Part shown: one piece after another, positions 16,940-26,414 of the stretch
How the letters are laid out: the number at the start of each line of letters is the position of its first letter
Numbering within the stretch: position 1 is the first letter of the stretch
Assembly (NCBI RefSeq): GCF_007845645.1
Contig: NZ_VCQV01000012.1
Coordinates: forward strand, 1-64,000
DNA length: 64,000 nt
From: Leekyejoonella antrihumi
GTDB lineage: Bacteria > Actinomycetota > Actinomycetes > Actinomycetales > Dermatophilaceae
Direction of reading: 5' to 3'
The notes under the pieces: generated by a model
What the model was told of the DNA's origin: nothing
Databases searched by the model: none
The model's input: only the letters and a program-made list of their open reading frames with translations
Program-made: the position numbers and the translations under genes

Positions 16940-19705
16940 GTGGCACGTGAGAACGCCGGACCCATCCTGAATGGCCTACCCAGTCAGTTGCCGGATATCG
17001 ACCCGGATGAGACCCAGGAGTGGTTGGACTCGCTCGACGGCGTGATCGACGCCGGCGGTCAGGCCCGCGCACGGTACGTCATGCTCAAGCTGCTCGAGCG
17101 TGCTCGGCAGCGTCAGATCGGTGTGCCGTCGCTGACCGCGACCGACTACATCAACACCATCGGGCCCGAGGACGAGCCGTGGTTCCCCGGCGACGAGGAT
17201 CTCGAGCGCAAGTACCGTGCCTGGCTGCGCTGGAACGCCGCAATGATGGTGCACCGCGCGCAGCGTCCGGGCATCGGCGTCGGTGGACACATCTCGACCT
17301 ACGCCTCGGCCGCCACGTTGTACGAGGTCGGCTTCAACCACTTCTTCCGCGGCAACGACCACCCCGGCGGCGGCGACCAGATCTTCTTCCAGGGGCACGC
17401 CTCACCGGGGGTCTACTCGCGGGCATTCCTCGAGGGCAGGCTGGACGAGGATGACCTGAACGGGTTCCGCCAGATGCACTCCCACATCGTGGATGGCACG
17501 GAACGCGGCCTGCCGTCGTACCCGCACCCGCACAACATGCCCGACTTCTGGCAGTTCCCGACGGTCTCCATGGGGATCGGCCCGATGAACGCCATCTATC
17601 AGGCGCAGTTCAACAAGTATCTGCAGAACCGCGGGCTCAAGGACACCAGTCAGCAGCACGTCTGGGCGTTCCTCGGCGACGGCGAGTTCGGCGAGCCGGA
17701 GTCCCGCGGCGCGCTGCAGACAGCCGCAGTGGAGGAGCTGGACAACCTCACCTTCGTCGTCAACTGCAACCTGCAGCAGCTGGACGGACCCGTCCGCGGC
17801 AACGGCAAGATCATCCAGGAGCTGGAGTCCTACTTCCGAGGTGCCGGCTGGAACGTCATCAAGGTCGTATGGGGCCGAGGCTGGGACCCGCTGCTCGCGG
17901 CGGACCGCGACGGCGCCCTGGTCAACCTGATGAACGAGACCCCGGACGGCGACTACCAGACGTTCCGGGCCAATGACGGCGCCTACGTGCGCGACCATTT
18001 CTTCGGTCGCGACCCGCGCACCAAGGCCATGGTCAAGGACTGGTCGGACGAAGACATCTGGTGGAAACTCAAGCGCGGAGGGCACGACTACCGCAAGGTG
18101 TACGCCGCGTACAAGGCCGCCACCCACCACCACGGGCAGCCGACGGTCATCCTGGTCAAGACCATCAAGGGCTACAGCCTCGGCAGCCACTTCGCCGGCC
18201 GGAACGCCACCCACCAGATGAAGAAGATGACCCTGGATGACCTGAAGGGCTTCCGGGACTCGCTCCGGATCCCGATCAGCGACAAGGTCTTGGAGGACAA
18301 CCCCAAGCTGCCGCCGTACTACCACCCCGGCAACGACGACCCGGCGATCCAGTACATGCTGGAACGGCGCAAGAAGCTCGGTGGCTCCGTACCAAGCCGC
18401 CGCACCAAGAGCTCGACCACGCTCACCCTGCCGGGCGACAAGACCTACGCCATCGCGAAGAAGGGCTCGGGCAAGCAGGAGATCGCCACGACGATGGCCT
18501 TCGTACGCATCCTCAAGGAGCTGATGCGCGACAAGGAGTTCGGCAAGCACTTCGTGCCGATGATCCCCGACGAGGCGCGCACGTTCGGGCTCGACTCGTT
18601 CTTCCCGTCGGCCAAGATCTACAACCCGCATGGTCAGACCTACACCTCCGTGGACCACGAGCTGATGCTCGCCTACAAGGAGGCCAAGGACGGCCAGATC
18701 CTGCACCTGGGGATCAACGAGGCCGGTTGTACGGCCGCGTTCACCGCGGTCGGCACCTCCTACTCGACCCACGACCTGCCGATGATCCCCGTATACATGT
18801 TCTACTCGATGTTCGGGTTCCAGCGCACCGGTGACTTCATCTGGGCCGCCGGCGACCAGATGACTCGCGGCTTCCTCGTCGGAGCCACTGCGGGACGCAC
18901 CACCTTGACCGGTGAGGGTTTGCAGCACGCCGACGGACACAGCATGCTGCTCGCGTCGACCAACCCCGGCGTCGTCTCCTACGACCCCGCCTACGGTTAT
19001 GAGATCGCGCACATCGTCCGGGACGGGCTGCGCCGTATGTTTGGCGACCGTCCCGAGAACGTCATGTACTACATGGCGGTCTACAACGAGCCGATGGTCC
19101 AGCCGCCCGAGCCGGAGAACGTCGACGTCGAAGGGATCCTGCGCGGCATCCACCGCATTGCGCCCGGCAGCACCGAGGGCGTCGGCGACGATGCTCCCCG
19201 TGCCCAGCTGCTGGCCTCGGGCGTGGGTGTGCCGTGGGCGCTGGAGGCCCAACAGCTGCTCAAGGACGACTTCGGGGTGGTCACGGACGTCTGGTCGGTG
19301 ACGTCCTGGAACGAGCTGCGCCGAGATGCCCTGGAGTGCGACAAGCAGGAGTTCCTGCACCCCGAGCAGCCCAGCCGCACGCCGTACATCACGCAGAAGC
19401 TGAAGGACGCGCCCGGCCCGGTGCTCGCAACGTCTGACTGGATGCGCGCCGTCCAGGATCAGATCGCGCAGTGGGTCCCCGGCGAATATGTCTCGCTCGG
19501 TGCCGACGGCTTCGGTTTCGCCGACACCCGCGCTGCGGCACGGCGCTACTTCCACATCGACGGACCGTCGCTCGCCGTTCGCACCCTCCAGGTGCTGGCT
19601 CGGCGCGGAGAGATCGACCCGGAGCTGGCCAAGGCGGCGGCCGACAAGTACCAGCTGCTGGACGTGCGCGCCGGGACGAGCGGCAATGCGGGCGGCGACG
19701 CCTGA
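16940..19705 (+). CDS. aceE: Pyruvate dehydrogenase E1 component, homodimeric
   Basis: 921 residues, start GTG 16940 with AGGAG 9 nt upstream. It decarboxylates pyruvate using thiamine diphosphate and transfers the acetyl group to the lipoyl E2. The ThDP site is visible in [20 protein letters not shown] with the G-D-G motif and a later asparagine ([12 protein letters not shown]). The C-terminal transketolase-like half contains [21 protein letters not shown] and [17 protein letters not shown]. Length matches the AceE type. It needs thiamine diphosphate, and both thiamine operons lie within 15 kb. It is immediately upstream of the fatty-acid operon that consumes its product. Confidence 0.97.
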   Translation: MARENAGPILNGLPSQLPDIDPDETQEWLDSLDGVIDAGGQARARYVMLKLLERARQRQIGVPSLTATDYINTIGPEDEPWFPGDEDLERKYRAWLRWNAAMMVHRAQRPGIGVGGHISTYASAATLYEVGFNHFFRGNDHPGGGDQIFFQGHASPGVYSRAFLEGRLDEDDLNGFRQMHSHIVDGTERGLPSYPHPHNMPDFWQFPTVSMGIGPMNAIYQAQFNKYLQNRGLKDTSQQHVWAFLGDGEFGEPESRGALQTAAVEELDNLTFVVNCNLQQLDGPVRGNGKIIQELESYFRGAGWNVIKVVWGRGWDPLLAADRDGALVNLMNETPDGDYQTFRANDGAYVRDHFFGRDPRTKAMVKDWSDEDIWWKLKRGGHDYRKVYAAYKAATHHHGQPTVILVKTIKGYSLGSHFAGRNATHQMKKMTLDDLKGFRDSLRIPISDKVLEDNPKLPPYYHPGNDDPAIQYMLERRKKLGGSVPSRRTKSSTTLTLPGDKTYAIAKKGSGKQEIATTMAFVRILKELMRDKEFGKHFVPMIPDEARTFGLDSFFPSAKIYNPHGQTYTSVDHELMLAYKEAKDGQILHLGINEAGCTAAFTAVGTSYSTHDLPMIPVYMFYSMFGFQRTGDFIWAAGDQMTRGFLVGATAGRTTLTGEGLQHADGHSMLLASTNPGVVSYDPAYGYEIAHIVRDGLRRMFGDRPENVMYYMAVYNEPMVQPPEPENVDVEGILRGIHRIAPGSTEGVGDDAPRAQLLASGVGVPWALEAQQLLKDDFGVVTDVWSVTSWNELRRDALECDKQEFLHPEQPSRTPYITQKLKDAPGPVLATSDWMRAVQDQIAQWVPGEYVSLGADGFGFADTRAAARRYFHIDGPSLAVRTLQVLARRGEIDPELAKAAADKYQLLDVRAGTSGNAGGDA

Positions 19706-19720
19706 CCGACGCCCTGGGCA

Positions 19721-19740
19721 CAGCACCCGAAGGGGTGCTG
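19721..19740 (+). terminator. Hairpin after aceE
   Basis: CAGCACCC and GGGTGCTG form a perfect 8-bp stem with a 4-nt loop, 15 nt after the aceE stop. No T-tract follows, so it is either a weak intrinsic terminator or a stability hairpin before the fasR-like gene. Confidence 0.5.
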
Positions 19741-19850
19741 GCGAGAAGTAACGCACTAGCGGGACTTGTCGCCAACACCCGATCTGCCGTTGCCCGACGA
19801 TGACCAAGAACTGCTGGTCACTGTCGGGGTCCGACAAATACGCTGTCCGG

Positions 19851-20990
19851 GTGACTCCGACCCTCAGCACCCGCGAACGTCTCGAACGACACGCCGGCGC
19901 GCTCTCCACTGCGGCAACGCAGCGGATGGAGGAGGCGCACGACTGGTATCGCTCGCTGTCCGCGGAGGATCGCTCCTGGGTAGGCCTGGTCGCCCAGGCG
20001 GGCATCGGTGCCTTCATCGCCTGGTATCGCGACCGCAGCACCGCACCGCCGATCACCTCCGACGTCTTCGGGACGGCGCCACGGGAGCTCACCCGATCGA
20101 TCACGCTGCGTCAGACCCTCGACCTGGTCCGCACGGTGATCGATGTCGTCGAGCACGAGGTTCCCCAGGTGGCCGCACCGGGCCAGGAGCAGCAACTGCG
20201 CGAGGCCGTGCTCATCTACTCCCGCGAGGTCGCGTTCTCGGCGGCCGAGGTGTACGCCCAGGCGGCGGAGTCCCGTGGCGCCTGGGACGCCCGGCTCGAG
20301 GCACTCGTGATCGACGCGGTGCTCCGTGGCGAGGCCGACGAGGCCCTCCGGTCACGGGTCTCCGCCCTCGGCTGGGACGAGGTGCGCAATGTCATTGTGG
20401 TCGCTGGGAAGTCGCCTGCCGGCCCGAGTGCCGAAGTGGTCGATGCGCTGCGTCGCGCCGCTGCGAGGCAAGAGGTCGATGCCCTTGTCTCGGTGCAAGG
20501 CCGCCGCCTGGTCGGGGTGCTGGGCAACGTCGACGAACCCATCCAGACGGTCGAACGGCTGCAGGGTCAGTGGGCTGACGGCCCGTTGGTGATCGGACCG
20601 TTGGTGCCGCACCTGTATGCCGCGGGGCGCAGTGCCCGGGCCGCGCTCTCCGGGCACACCGCTGCCCCCGCCTGGTCCGAGGCACCGCGCCCGTGCCTGG
20701 CCGAGGAGCTGCTCCCGGAGCGCGCGCTCGCGGGTGACGTGCACGCGCGCCGGCTGCTGGTCGACCGCGTCGCCCGTCCCCTACGGTCGGCCGACACGCT
20801 GCGCGAAACGGTCCAGACCTACCTGAGCGAACGCAGCCTGGAGGCGACCGCGCGGCTGATGTTCGTGCACCCCAACACCGTGAGGTACCGCCTCGGACGC
20901 GTCGCGGCGCTCACGGGCTACGACCTGGGCCACTCTCGGGACGCGTTCTGCGTCCGGCTGGCGCTCGCCTACTCGCACCTGGCAATTTAG
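19851..20990 (+). CDS. fasR: PucR/CdaR-type transcriptional regulator of fatty acid synthesis (FasR-like)
   Basis: 379 residues if started at GTG 19851; an ATG at 19800 gives 17 more residues that look unrelated to the family. The N-terminal ERLERHAGALSTAATQRMEE...WYRSLSAEDRSWVGLVAQAGIGAF pattern and C-terminal helix-turn-helix TYLSERSLEATARLMFVHPNTVRYRLGRV match the actinobacterial regulator always found before fabD (Streptomyces and mycobacterial homologues regulate the FAS genes). It probably senses acyl thioesters and controls the operon that starts 81 bp downstream, where a 14-bp palindrome is a candidate operator. Confidence 0.85.
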   Translation: MTPTLSTRERLERHAGALSTAATQRMEEAHDWYRSLSAEDRSWVGLVAQAGIGAFIAWYRDRSTAPPITSDVFGTAPRELTRSITLRQTLDLVRTVIDVVEHEVPQVAAPGQEQQLREAVLIYSREVAFSAAEVYAQAAESRGAWDARLEALVIDAVLRGEADEALRSRVSALGWDEVRNVIVVAGKSPAGPSAEVVDALRRAAARQEVDALVSVQGRRLVGVLGNVDEPIQTVERLQGQWADGPLVIGPLVPHLYAAGRSARAALSGHTAAPAWSEAPRPCLAEELLPERALAGDVHARRLLVDRVARPLRSADTLRETVQTYLSERSLEATARLMFVHPNTVRYRLGRVAALTGYDLGHSRDAFCVRLALAYSHLAI

Positions 20991-20999
20991 AGGTATCCT

Positions 21000-21013
21000 C
21001 CAAAGATCTTTGG
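21000..21013. promoter_or_regulatory. Perfect 14-bp palindrome before fabD (candidate operator)
   Basis: CCAAAGATCTTTGG at 21000-21013 is a perfect palindrome, 9 nt after the fasR-like stop and 58 nt before the fabD start. It is AT-richer than its surroundings. Position suggests a binding site for the adjacent regulator or a small hairpin; I know of no published consensus it matches. Confidence 0.45.
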
Positions 21014-21071
21014 CCATTCTTCGTCGGATTCGGTCACGGGATACCTGAGGTACTACCGGGAGGCTGGACAC

Positions 21072-22247
21072 GTGCTCGCAATCGTCTGCCCTGGACAGGG
21101 CTCTCAGTCCCCCGGGTTCCTCGCCCCCTGGCTCGAGCTCCCCGGTTTCCAGGACCGGCTCCAGTGGCTGTCGGCGGTCGCCGGCCTGGACCTGGTGACC
21201 CACGGCACCACGTCCGACGCGGACACGATCAAGGACACCGCGGTCGCGCAACCGCTGATCGTAGGGGCCGGGCTGCTGTCGCTGCTCGCCCTCTTCGAGC
21301 ACCCGGCGGACGGATTCCGCCTCGTCGGTGCCGGTGCCGGCCACTCCGTCGGCGAGATCACCGCGGCGGCCGCGGCCGGTGTGATGAGCGCCGAGCAGGC
21401 CATGGTCTTCGTGCGAGAGCGTGGCCGGGCGATGGCGCAGGCCAGCGCCAGGCAGCCCACCGGGATGAGTGCCGTCATCGGTGGTGACCAGGCGGAGGTC
21501 CTGACCACCCTCGAGAAGCATGGGCTGACCCCCGCCAACATGAACGGTGGCGGACAGGTCGTCGCGGCCGGCACCATGGACCAGCTGGCGCAGCTGCGCG
21601 CCGAGCCGCCCGGCAGGGCCCGGGTGATCCCGCTGAAGGTCGCCGGTGCGTTCCACACCGAGCACATGGCCTCCGCCGTCGAGGTCCTGAGCGGCTACGC
21701 CCGCGCCATCTCCGTCCACGACACACGGGCGCCGCTGATCAGTAACAAGGACGGCCAGGTCGTGCACGCCGGCGGCGAGGTGCTGCGCCGCCTGGTCGGT
21801 CAGGTCGCCAGTCCGGTGCGCTGGGACACGACGATGGAGACCATGGTGTCGATGGGCGTCACCGGCCTGATCGAGATCCCGCCGGCCGGCACCCTGGTCG
21901 GCCTCGCAAAACGGGGGATGCCGGGTGTCGAGACGCTCGCCCTCAAGACTCCCGACGACTTGGCCAAAGCCCACGAGATGGTGCATGAGCACGGCTTCCC
22001 CGGCGGCGCCATCGATCCGACCTGGCGCCTCGTGGTCGCACCGGGCAAGGGCCTGGTCTCCTTCGAGCGCGCCGAGACCGGCAGCACCGTGGAGCCCGGC
22101 GCGGTCGTCGCCACGATTTCGACCCTTCGCGACACCTTCGAGGTCACCGCAACCCATGGCGGCCGTGTCATCGAGTGGCTGGTCGAGGACGGCGACCCCG
22201 TGTCGCCCGGACAGCCGCTGCTTCGTCTGCATCCTCAGGAGGTCTGA
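21072..22247 (+). CDS. fabD: Malonyl-CoA:ACP transacylase with C-terminal lipoyl-like domain
   Basis: 391 residues, GTG start with GGGAGG upstream. Residues 1-305 are the transacylase: PGQGSQSPGF, catalytic Ser92 in GAGHSVGE, and His195 in GAFHTEHM. It loads malonyl groups onto ACP. Residues about 315-391 form an unexpected biotinyl/lipoyl-like fold: a G-x-x-V-x-P-G-x-x-V hairpin, then STLRDTFEVTATHGG and VIEWLVEDGDPVSPGQPLL. Where biotinyl or lipoyl domains carry the modified lysine (M-K-M or D-K-A), this has L-R353-D, so it should not be modified. Ordinary FabD is about 310 residues. The extension may be a protein-docking module. Followed by fabH after 1 nt. Confidence 0.92.
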   Translation: MLAIVCPGQGSQSPGFLAPWLELPGFQDRLQWLSAVAGLDLVTHGTTSDADTIKDTAVAQPLIVGAGLLSLLALFEHPADGFRLVGAGAGHSVGEITAAAAAGVMSAEQAMVFVRERGRAMAQASARQPTGMSAVIGGDQAEVLTTLEKHGLTPANMNGGGQVVAAGTMDQLAQLRAEPPGRARVIPLKVAGAFHTEHMASAVEVLSGYARAISVHDTRAPLISNKDGQVVHAGGEVLRRLVGQVASPVRWDTTMETMVSMGVTGLIEIPPAGTLVGLAKRGMPGVETLALKTPDDLAKAHEMVHEHGFPGGAIDPTWRLVVAPGKGLVSFERAETGSTVEPGAVVATISTLRDTFEVTATHGGRVIEWLVEDGDPVSPGQPLLRLHPQEV

Positions 22248-22248
22248 C

Positions 22249-23298
22249 ATGCCCAGTGACTCGACCATTGCCCCCAAGGGCACCGGCCGTCTGTCCGCGA
22301 CGACGGGCGCGCAGTATGCCCGCATCCATGCAGTGGGCGGGTACCGACCCGAGCGGGTCATCACCAACGACGAGGTCTGCACCTGGATCGATTCGTCGGA
22401 CCAGTGGATCCGCGAGCGGTCCGGGATCGAGACTCGGCGCTGGGCGGCACCGGACGAGACCGTCATCGACATGGCCGAGAAGGCAGCTCGGGATGTCCTG
22501 ACCCGCAGCGGCATCCGGCCCGCTCAACTGGGAGCGGTGCTCGTCTCCACGGTCACCCACCCCTACCAGACGCCCGCGGCCGCACCGCTGCTCGCCACCC
22601 GGCTGGGCGCGAACGGCGCACCCGCCTTCGACATCTCTGCCGCCTGCGCCGGCTACTGCTACGGCATCTCCCTGGCCTCCGACATGGTCCGGGGCGGCAG
22701 CGCCGAGTACGTCCTGGTCGTCGGAGTCGAGAAGCTGTCCGCGTTCACCGACAAGCACGACCGCGGCACGGCGTTCATCTTCGGTGACGGTGCCGGCGCC
22801 GCCATTGTCGGCCCGTCCGATCATCCGGCCATCGGACCGACCGTCTGGGGCTCGGACGGCGAGGCCTGGGACACCATCCGGCAGCGCGAGTCGTGGACCC
22901 ACATCCTCAACGCGTGGGAGGACCGGCAGCAGTCCGGCCAGGACTCCACGATCGGGATGAAGGGCCAGTCGGTCTTCCGCTGGGCGGTCTGGGGCATGGC
23001 TCCGGTCGCGCAGCAGGCCCTGGACAAGGCCGGCATCACGGTCGACGATCTGGATGCCTTCATCCCGCACCAGGCGAACATGCGGATCATCGACCAGCTG
23101 ATCAAACAGCTGGGTATGCCGGCCGACATCCCGGTCGCGCGCGACATCGCACAGACCGGCAATACCTCGGCGGCGTCGATCCCCCTTGCCACCGAGCGCA
23201 TGTTGCGCGAAGGTGAGGCACCACACGGCGGCCTGGCCCTGCAGATCGGTTTTGGCGCAGGACTGGTGTACGCCGCGCAGGTCATCGAGCTGCCATAG
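22249..23298 (+). CDS. fabH: 3-oxoacyl-ACP synthase III
   Basis: 349 residues, ATG 22249, one base after the fabD stop with AGGAGG upstream. Triad: Cys133 in ISAACAGYCYG, His274 in IPHQAN, Asn305 in AQTGNTSAAS. It starts fatty acid chains from acyl-CoA and malonyl-ACP. Its place in the FAS operon makes it the housekeeping copy; the paralogue at 4081-5049 is separate. The N-terminal 25 residues are an extension relative to E. coli FabH, common in actinobacteria. Confidence 0.96.
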   Translation: MPSDSTIAPKGTGRLSATTGAQYARIHAVGGYRPERVITNDEVCTWIDSSDQWIRERSGIETRRWAAPDETVIDMAEKAARDVLTRSGIRPAQLGAVLVSTVTHPYQTPAAAPLLATRLGANGAPAFDISAACAGYCYGISLASDMVRGGSAEYVLVVGVEKLSAFTDKHDRGTAFIFGDGAGAAIVGPSDHPAIGPTVWGSDGEAWDTIRQRESWTHILNAWEDRQQSGQDSTIGMKGQSVFRWAVWGMAPVAQQALDKAGITVDDLDAFIPHQANMRIIDQLIKQLGMPADIPVARDIAQTGNTSAASIPLATERMLREGEAPHGGLALQIGFGAGLVYAAQVIELP

Positions 23299-23303
23299 TG
23301 CTA

Positions 23304-23350
23304 CCTCACGAAGTTCTCCAGTCGCGGGCTCCTTCCGATACTTCGTGAGG
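23304..23350. repeat. REP-like palindromic element (family A, copy 2)
   Basis: CCTCACGAAGT (23304-23314) and ACTTCGTGAGG (23340-23350) form a perfect 11-bp stem. Read on the minus strand, the interior begins ATCGGA, as in copy 1 at 16274-16320. It lies inside the FAS operon between fabH and acpP, so it may attenuate or stabilise the transcript, giving acpP a separate expression level. Confidence 0.75.
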
Positions 23351-23442
23351 ACCCCGACCAAGACACCCGAGGCTCGGCGGGAATCCGAGTCAGCCCAATG
23401 AAGATTCGCCCGACCAGGCGACGAAACAAGGAGTTACGCACC

Positions 23443-23691
23443 ATGGCTCAGAGCGAGCAGGAGATCTTGGAGGGCCTCGCCGAGATCGTCAACGAGGAGA
23501 CCGGCGTCGACGCGAAGGACGTGCAGCCCGAGAAGTCCTTCACCGAGGACCTCGACATCGACTCCCTGTCGATGATGACCATCGTGGTCAACGCCGAGGA
23601 GAAGTTCGGCGTGCGGATCCCCGACGACGACGTGAAGAACCTGTCCACTGTCGGCGACGCCGTCAAGTACATCCAGAACGCCCAGGGCTGA
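23443..23691 (+). CDS. acpP: Acyl carrier protein
   Basis: 82 residues, ATG 23443 with AAGGAG upstream; a longer in-frame start at 23398 adds a basic peptide without homology. The phosphopantetheine site is Ser41 in DIDSLSMM, where D-S-L is the universal motif. Acidic and small, as expected. It carries the growing chain for FabH and FabF. It is flanked by a REP-like hairpin upstream and a strong hairpin downstream, which would let it be made in excess over its neighbours. Confidence 0.97.
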   Translation: MAQSEQEILEGLAEIVNEETGVDAKDVQPEKSFTEDLDIDSLSMMTIVVNAEEKFGVRIPDDDVKNLSTVGDAVKYIQNAQG

Positions 23692-23697
23692 CCCGAT

Positions 23698-23730
23698 CGG
23701 GGCCCGCCACGCGGAGCGAGGCGGGCCCCG
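23698..23730 (+). terminator. Strong hairpin between acpP and fabF
   Basis: CGGGGCCCGCC (23698-23708) and GGCGGGCCCCG (23720-23730) form a perfect, all-GC 11-bp stem with an 11-nt loop starting 6 nt after the acpP stop. There is no T-tract. Partial termination here would set a higher level for acpP than for fabF and accD. Confidence 0.65.
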
Positions 23731-23763
23731 ACCTCGGGCCACCACGATCGGAGCCTAAAGAAC

Positions 23764-25008
23764 ATGAGCACAGACCAGCGCATCGTCGTCACCGGTGTCG
23801 GCGCGACGACCCCCCTCGGCGGCACCGCCGCCCAGACCTGGGACGCGCTGCTCGCCGGTGAGTCCGGAGCGCGGCCACTCGAGCAGGACTGGGTGCAGGA
23901 GTACGACCTTCCCATCACGTTCGCCGCGAGCATCAAGCAGGACCCCGGCGAGGTCCTCAAGCGCGTGGAGATCCGTCGGATGGATCCCACCAGCCAGTAC
24001 GCCATCATCGCGGCGCGCGAGGCCTGGGCGGATGCCGGCGAGCCCGGAGTCGAACCGGAGCGCCTGGCGGTCGCCATCGGCACCGGCATCGGCGGCGTGC
24101 AGACCCTGCTGGCGCAGTACGACGTGCTGAAGGAGAAGGGACCACGGCGGGTCTACCCCCTGACCGTGCCCATGCTCATGCCCAACACCGCGTCCGGCAA
24201 TGTCTCCCTCGACCTGGGAGCCCGCGCGGGCGCGCACACGACCGTTTCGGCGTGCGCTTCCGGCGCGGAGTCGATGGGCTATGCCGCGGACATGATTCGG
24301 TCCGGGCGAGCCGACGTCGTGGTTGCCGGCGGCACCGAGGCCGCGATTCATCCGCTGCCCATAGCGGGTTTCGCCTCGATGCAGGCGTTGTCCAAGCGCA
24401 ACGACGACCCGACCGCCGCGTCGCGCCCCTACGACACGGAACGCGATGGCTTCGTCCTCGGCGAGGGCGCGGCAGTGATCGTGCTCGAGTCCTACGAGCA
24501 CGCGAAGGCTCGCGGCGCGCGGATCTACGCGGAGCTGGCCAGCATCGGCATGTCCTCGGATGCCCACCACATCACGGCCCCGGAGCCGGAGGGTGCCGGT
24601 GCCTCTCGCGCGATGCTCGAGGCGGTCACCCGCGCGGGCCTCGAGCCCAAGGACATCAGCCACATCAATGCGCATGCCACCTCCACCCCGGTGGGTGACA
24701 TCGCCGAGTACAACGCGATCCGTCGGGCCTTCGGCGACGCCACAGAGGACATGGCCGTGACGGCCACCAAGTCCATGACCGGCCACCTGCTCGGCGCCGC
24801 CGGCGCACTGGAGAACGTCATCACGATCTTGACCGTTCACCACCGCCTGATACCGGCCACCATCAACCTGGACAACCAGGATCCGGCCATCAAGCTCGAC
24901 GTGGTGCACGGTGAGCATCGGAAGCTGCCGGGCGGCGACATCGCGGCCCTCAACAACTCGTTCGGCTTCGGCGGACACAACATCGCCCTCGTGGTCAAGA
25001 GTGTCTGA
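23764..25008 (+). CDS. fabF: 3-oxoacyl-ACP synthase II
   Basis: 414 residues. Catalytic Cys164 in VSACASG, His304 in NAHATSTPVGD, Lys336 and His341 in TKSMTGHLLGAAG, and the C-terminal NNSFGFGGHN are all present. It elongates acyl-ACP with malonyl-ACP. The region GTGIGGVQTL near residue 107 and length are typical. Its TGA overlaps the ATG of the carboxyltransferase gene by one base. Confidence 0.96.
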   Translation: MSTDQRIVVTGVGATTPLGGTAAQTWDALLAGESGARPLEQDWVQEYDLPITFAASIKQDPGEVLKRVEIRRMDPTSQYAIIAAREAWADAGEPGVEPERLAVAIGTGIGGVQTLLAQYDVLKEKGPRRVYPLTVPMLMPNTASGNVSLDLGARAGAHTTVSACASGAESMGYAADMIRSGRADVVVAGGTEAAIHPLPIAGFASMQALSKRNDDPTAASRPYDTERDGFVLGEGAAVIVLESYEHAKARGARIYAELASIGMSSDAHHITAPEPEGAGASRAMLEAVTRAGLEPKDISHINAHATSTPVGDIAEYNAIRRAFGDATEDMAVTATKSMTGHLLGAAGALENVITILTVHHRLIPATINLDNQDPAIKLDVVHGEHRKLPGGDIAALNNSFGFGGHNIALVVKSV

Positions 25009-26414
25009 TGGCGGCAGCGCGGGCTGACGGGGACGAAGACCCTCGCAGTCCCCGCACTCGTCTCGCGGAGTTTCTCGACGCCGGATCGATGAAGCTGATC
25101 AGCCCGGAGGACGCGAGCGGCATGCTTGCGGCCACCGGCACGGTGCTCGGGACCGACGTGGTCGTGTTCGCCTCGGACGCCGCCATCCAGGGCGGTGCGA
25201 TGGGCGTCAAGGGGTGCCAGGTCGTCGTTCACGCGTATGAGCGCGCGCTCGCCGACGGAGTGCCCGTGCTGGGGCTCTGGCACTCCGGTGGCGCCCGTCT
25301 GGCCGAGGGCGTGGTGTCGTTGCATGCCGTGGGTGAGGTCTTTGCGATCATGACCCGGGCCTCCGGGGTCATCCCGCAGATCTCGGTCGTGATCGGGCCC
25401 GCCGCCGGCGGCGCCGCCTATGGGCCGGCGCTGACGGACATTGTTGTCCTGGGGCCGCACGGCCGCATCTTTGTGACCGGCCCGGACGTGGTGCGATCGG
25501 TGACCGGCGAGAACGTCGATGCCCTTCGGCTGGGCGGACCGGAGCCGCACGGCCGGCGCTCTGGCGTCGTGCACGTCGTGACGGAAACCACCCAGGAGGC
25601 GTATGAGCGGGGTCGCGCGCTGGCGTCCCTGCTTGCCGACCAGGGTGAGCTCGATGTCTCCACAGTTGCCGACCTCGACCTTGCCGAGACCTTCCCGGAG
25701 TCGGCCAAGCGTGCCTACGACGTGCACCCGCTGATCGACAACCTGGTGGACGACCCGCAGGCGTCGATCGAGCTGCACCCCCGCTGGGCGCCGAACATCA
25801 TCACGACCCTCAGCCGTTTCGGAGGTCGCACGGTCGGCGTGATCGCCAACAACCCGATGCGGCTCGGCGGCTGCCTCGACTCGACATCCGCCGAGAAGGC
25901 AGCACGGTTCGTGCGCATGTGCGACTCGTTCGGCGTCCCGCTGATCGTGCTCGTCGACGTGCCCGGCTATCTGCCCGGGGTGGGACAGGAGTGGGACGGT
26001 GTCGTGCGTCGCGGCGCGAAGCTGCTGCACGCCTTCGCGGAGGCAACGGTGCCCCGGGTCACCCTGGTCACCCGCAAGACCTATGGCGGCGCCTACATCG
26101 CGATGAACTCCCGGTCGCTCGGGGCGACCAAGGTCTTCGCCTGGCCGTCTGCGGAGATTGCGGTCATGGGGCATGTGGCGGCCGTGCGGATCCTGCATCG
26201 CCGACGCCTGGCCGAGGTCGACGAGGCCGAGCGGGCACAGGTGGAGGCGGAGCTTGCGGCCGAGCACGCCGTACTGGCCGGTGGTCTACAGCGGGCGGTC
26301 GAGATCGGTGTCATCGACGAGGTCGTCGCTCCGACCGCCACGTGTTCGGCCATCGCTCGCGCCATCGCGCAGGCTCCGCAAAAACGCGGCAGTCACGGCA
26401 ACATCCCCCTTTGA
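25008..26414 (+). CDS. accD: Acyl-CoA carboxylase beta (carboxyltransferase) subunit, AccD6-like
   Basis: 468 residues of the carboxyltransferase family. Visible features: an N-terminal crotonase-like half with LGLWHSGGARLAEG and ISVVIGPAAGGAAYGPALTD (oxyanion holes), and a C-terminal half with VGVIANNPMRLGGCLDS, LVDVPGYLPGVGQEWDGVVRRG and KTYGGAYIAMNSRSLGA. It transfers carboxyl from biotin to acetyl-CoA (or propionyl-CoA). Position at the end of the FAS operon is that of mycobacterial accD6, the malonyl-CoA-producing subunit; the biotin-carboxylase alpha subunit must be elsewhere. Confidence 0.92.
   Translation: MAAARADGDEDPRSPRTRLAEFLDAGSMKLISPEDASGMLAATGTVLGTDVVVFASDAAIQGGAMGVKGCQVVVHAYERALADGVPVLGLWHSGGARLAEGVVSLHAVGEVFAIMTRASGVIPQISVVIGPAAGGAAYGPALTDIVVLGPHGRIFVTGPDVVRSVTGENVDALRLGGPEPHGRRSGVVHVVTETTQEAYERGRALASLLADQGELDVSTVADLDLAETFPESAKRAYDVHPLIDNLVDDPQASIELHPRWAPNIITTLSRFGGRTVGVIANNPMRLGGCLDSTSAEKAARFVRMCDSFGVPLIVLVDVPGYLPGVGQEWDGVVRRGAKLLHAFAEATVPRVTLVTRKTYGGAYIAMNSRSLGATKVFAWPSAEIAVMGHVAAVRILHRRRLAEVDEAERAQVEAELAAEHAVLAGGLQRAVEIGVIDEVVAPTATCSAIARAIAQAPQKRGSHGNIPL

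Noticed and set aside
17402-20104. 900-codon open frame antisense to aceE and fasR
   Set aside because: High-GC third-position bias in aceE gives long open antisense frames; the product has no recognisable family and low-complexity Val/Arg/His composition.
25008-26414. accD as propionyl-CoA carboxylase
   Set aside because: Cannot be excluded from sequence, but place at the end of the FAS operon favours malonyl-CoA supply; left as generic acyl-CoA carboxyltransferase.
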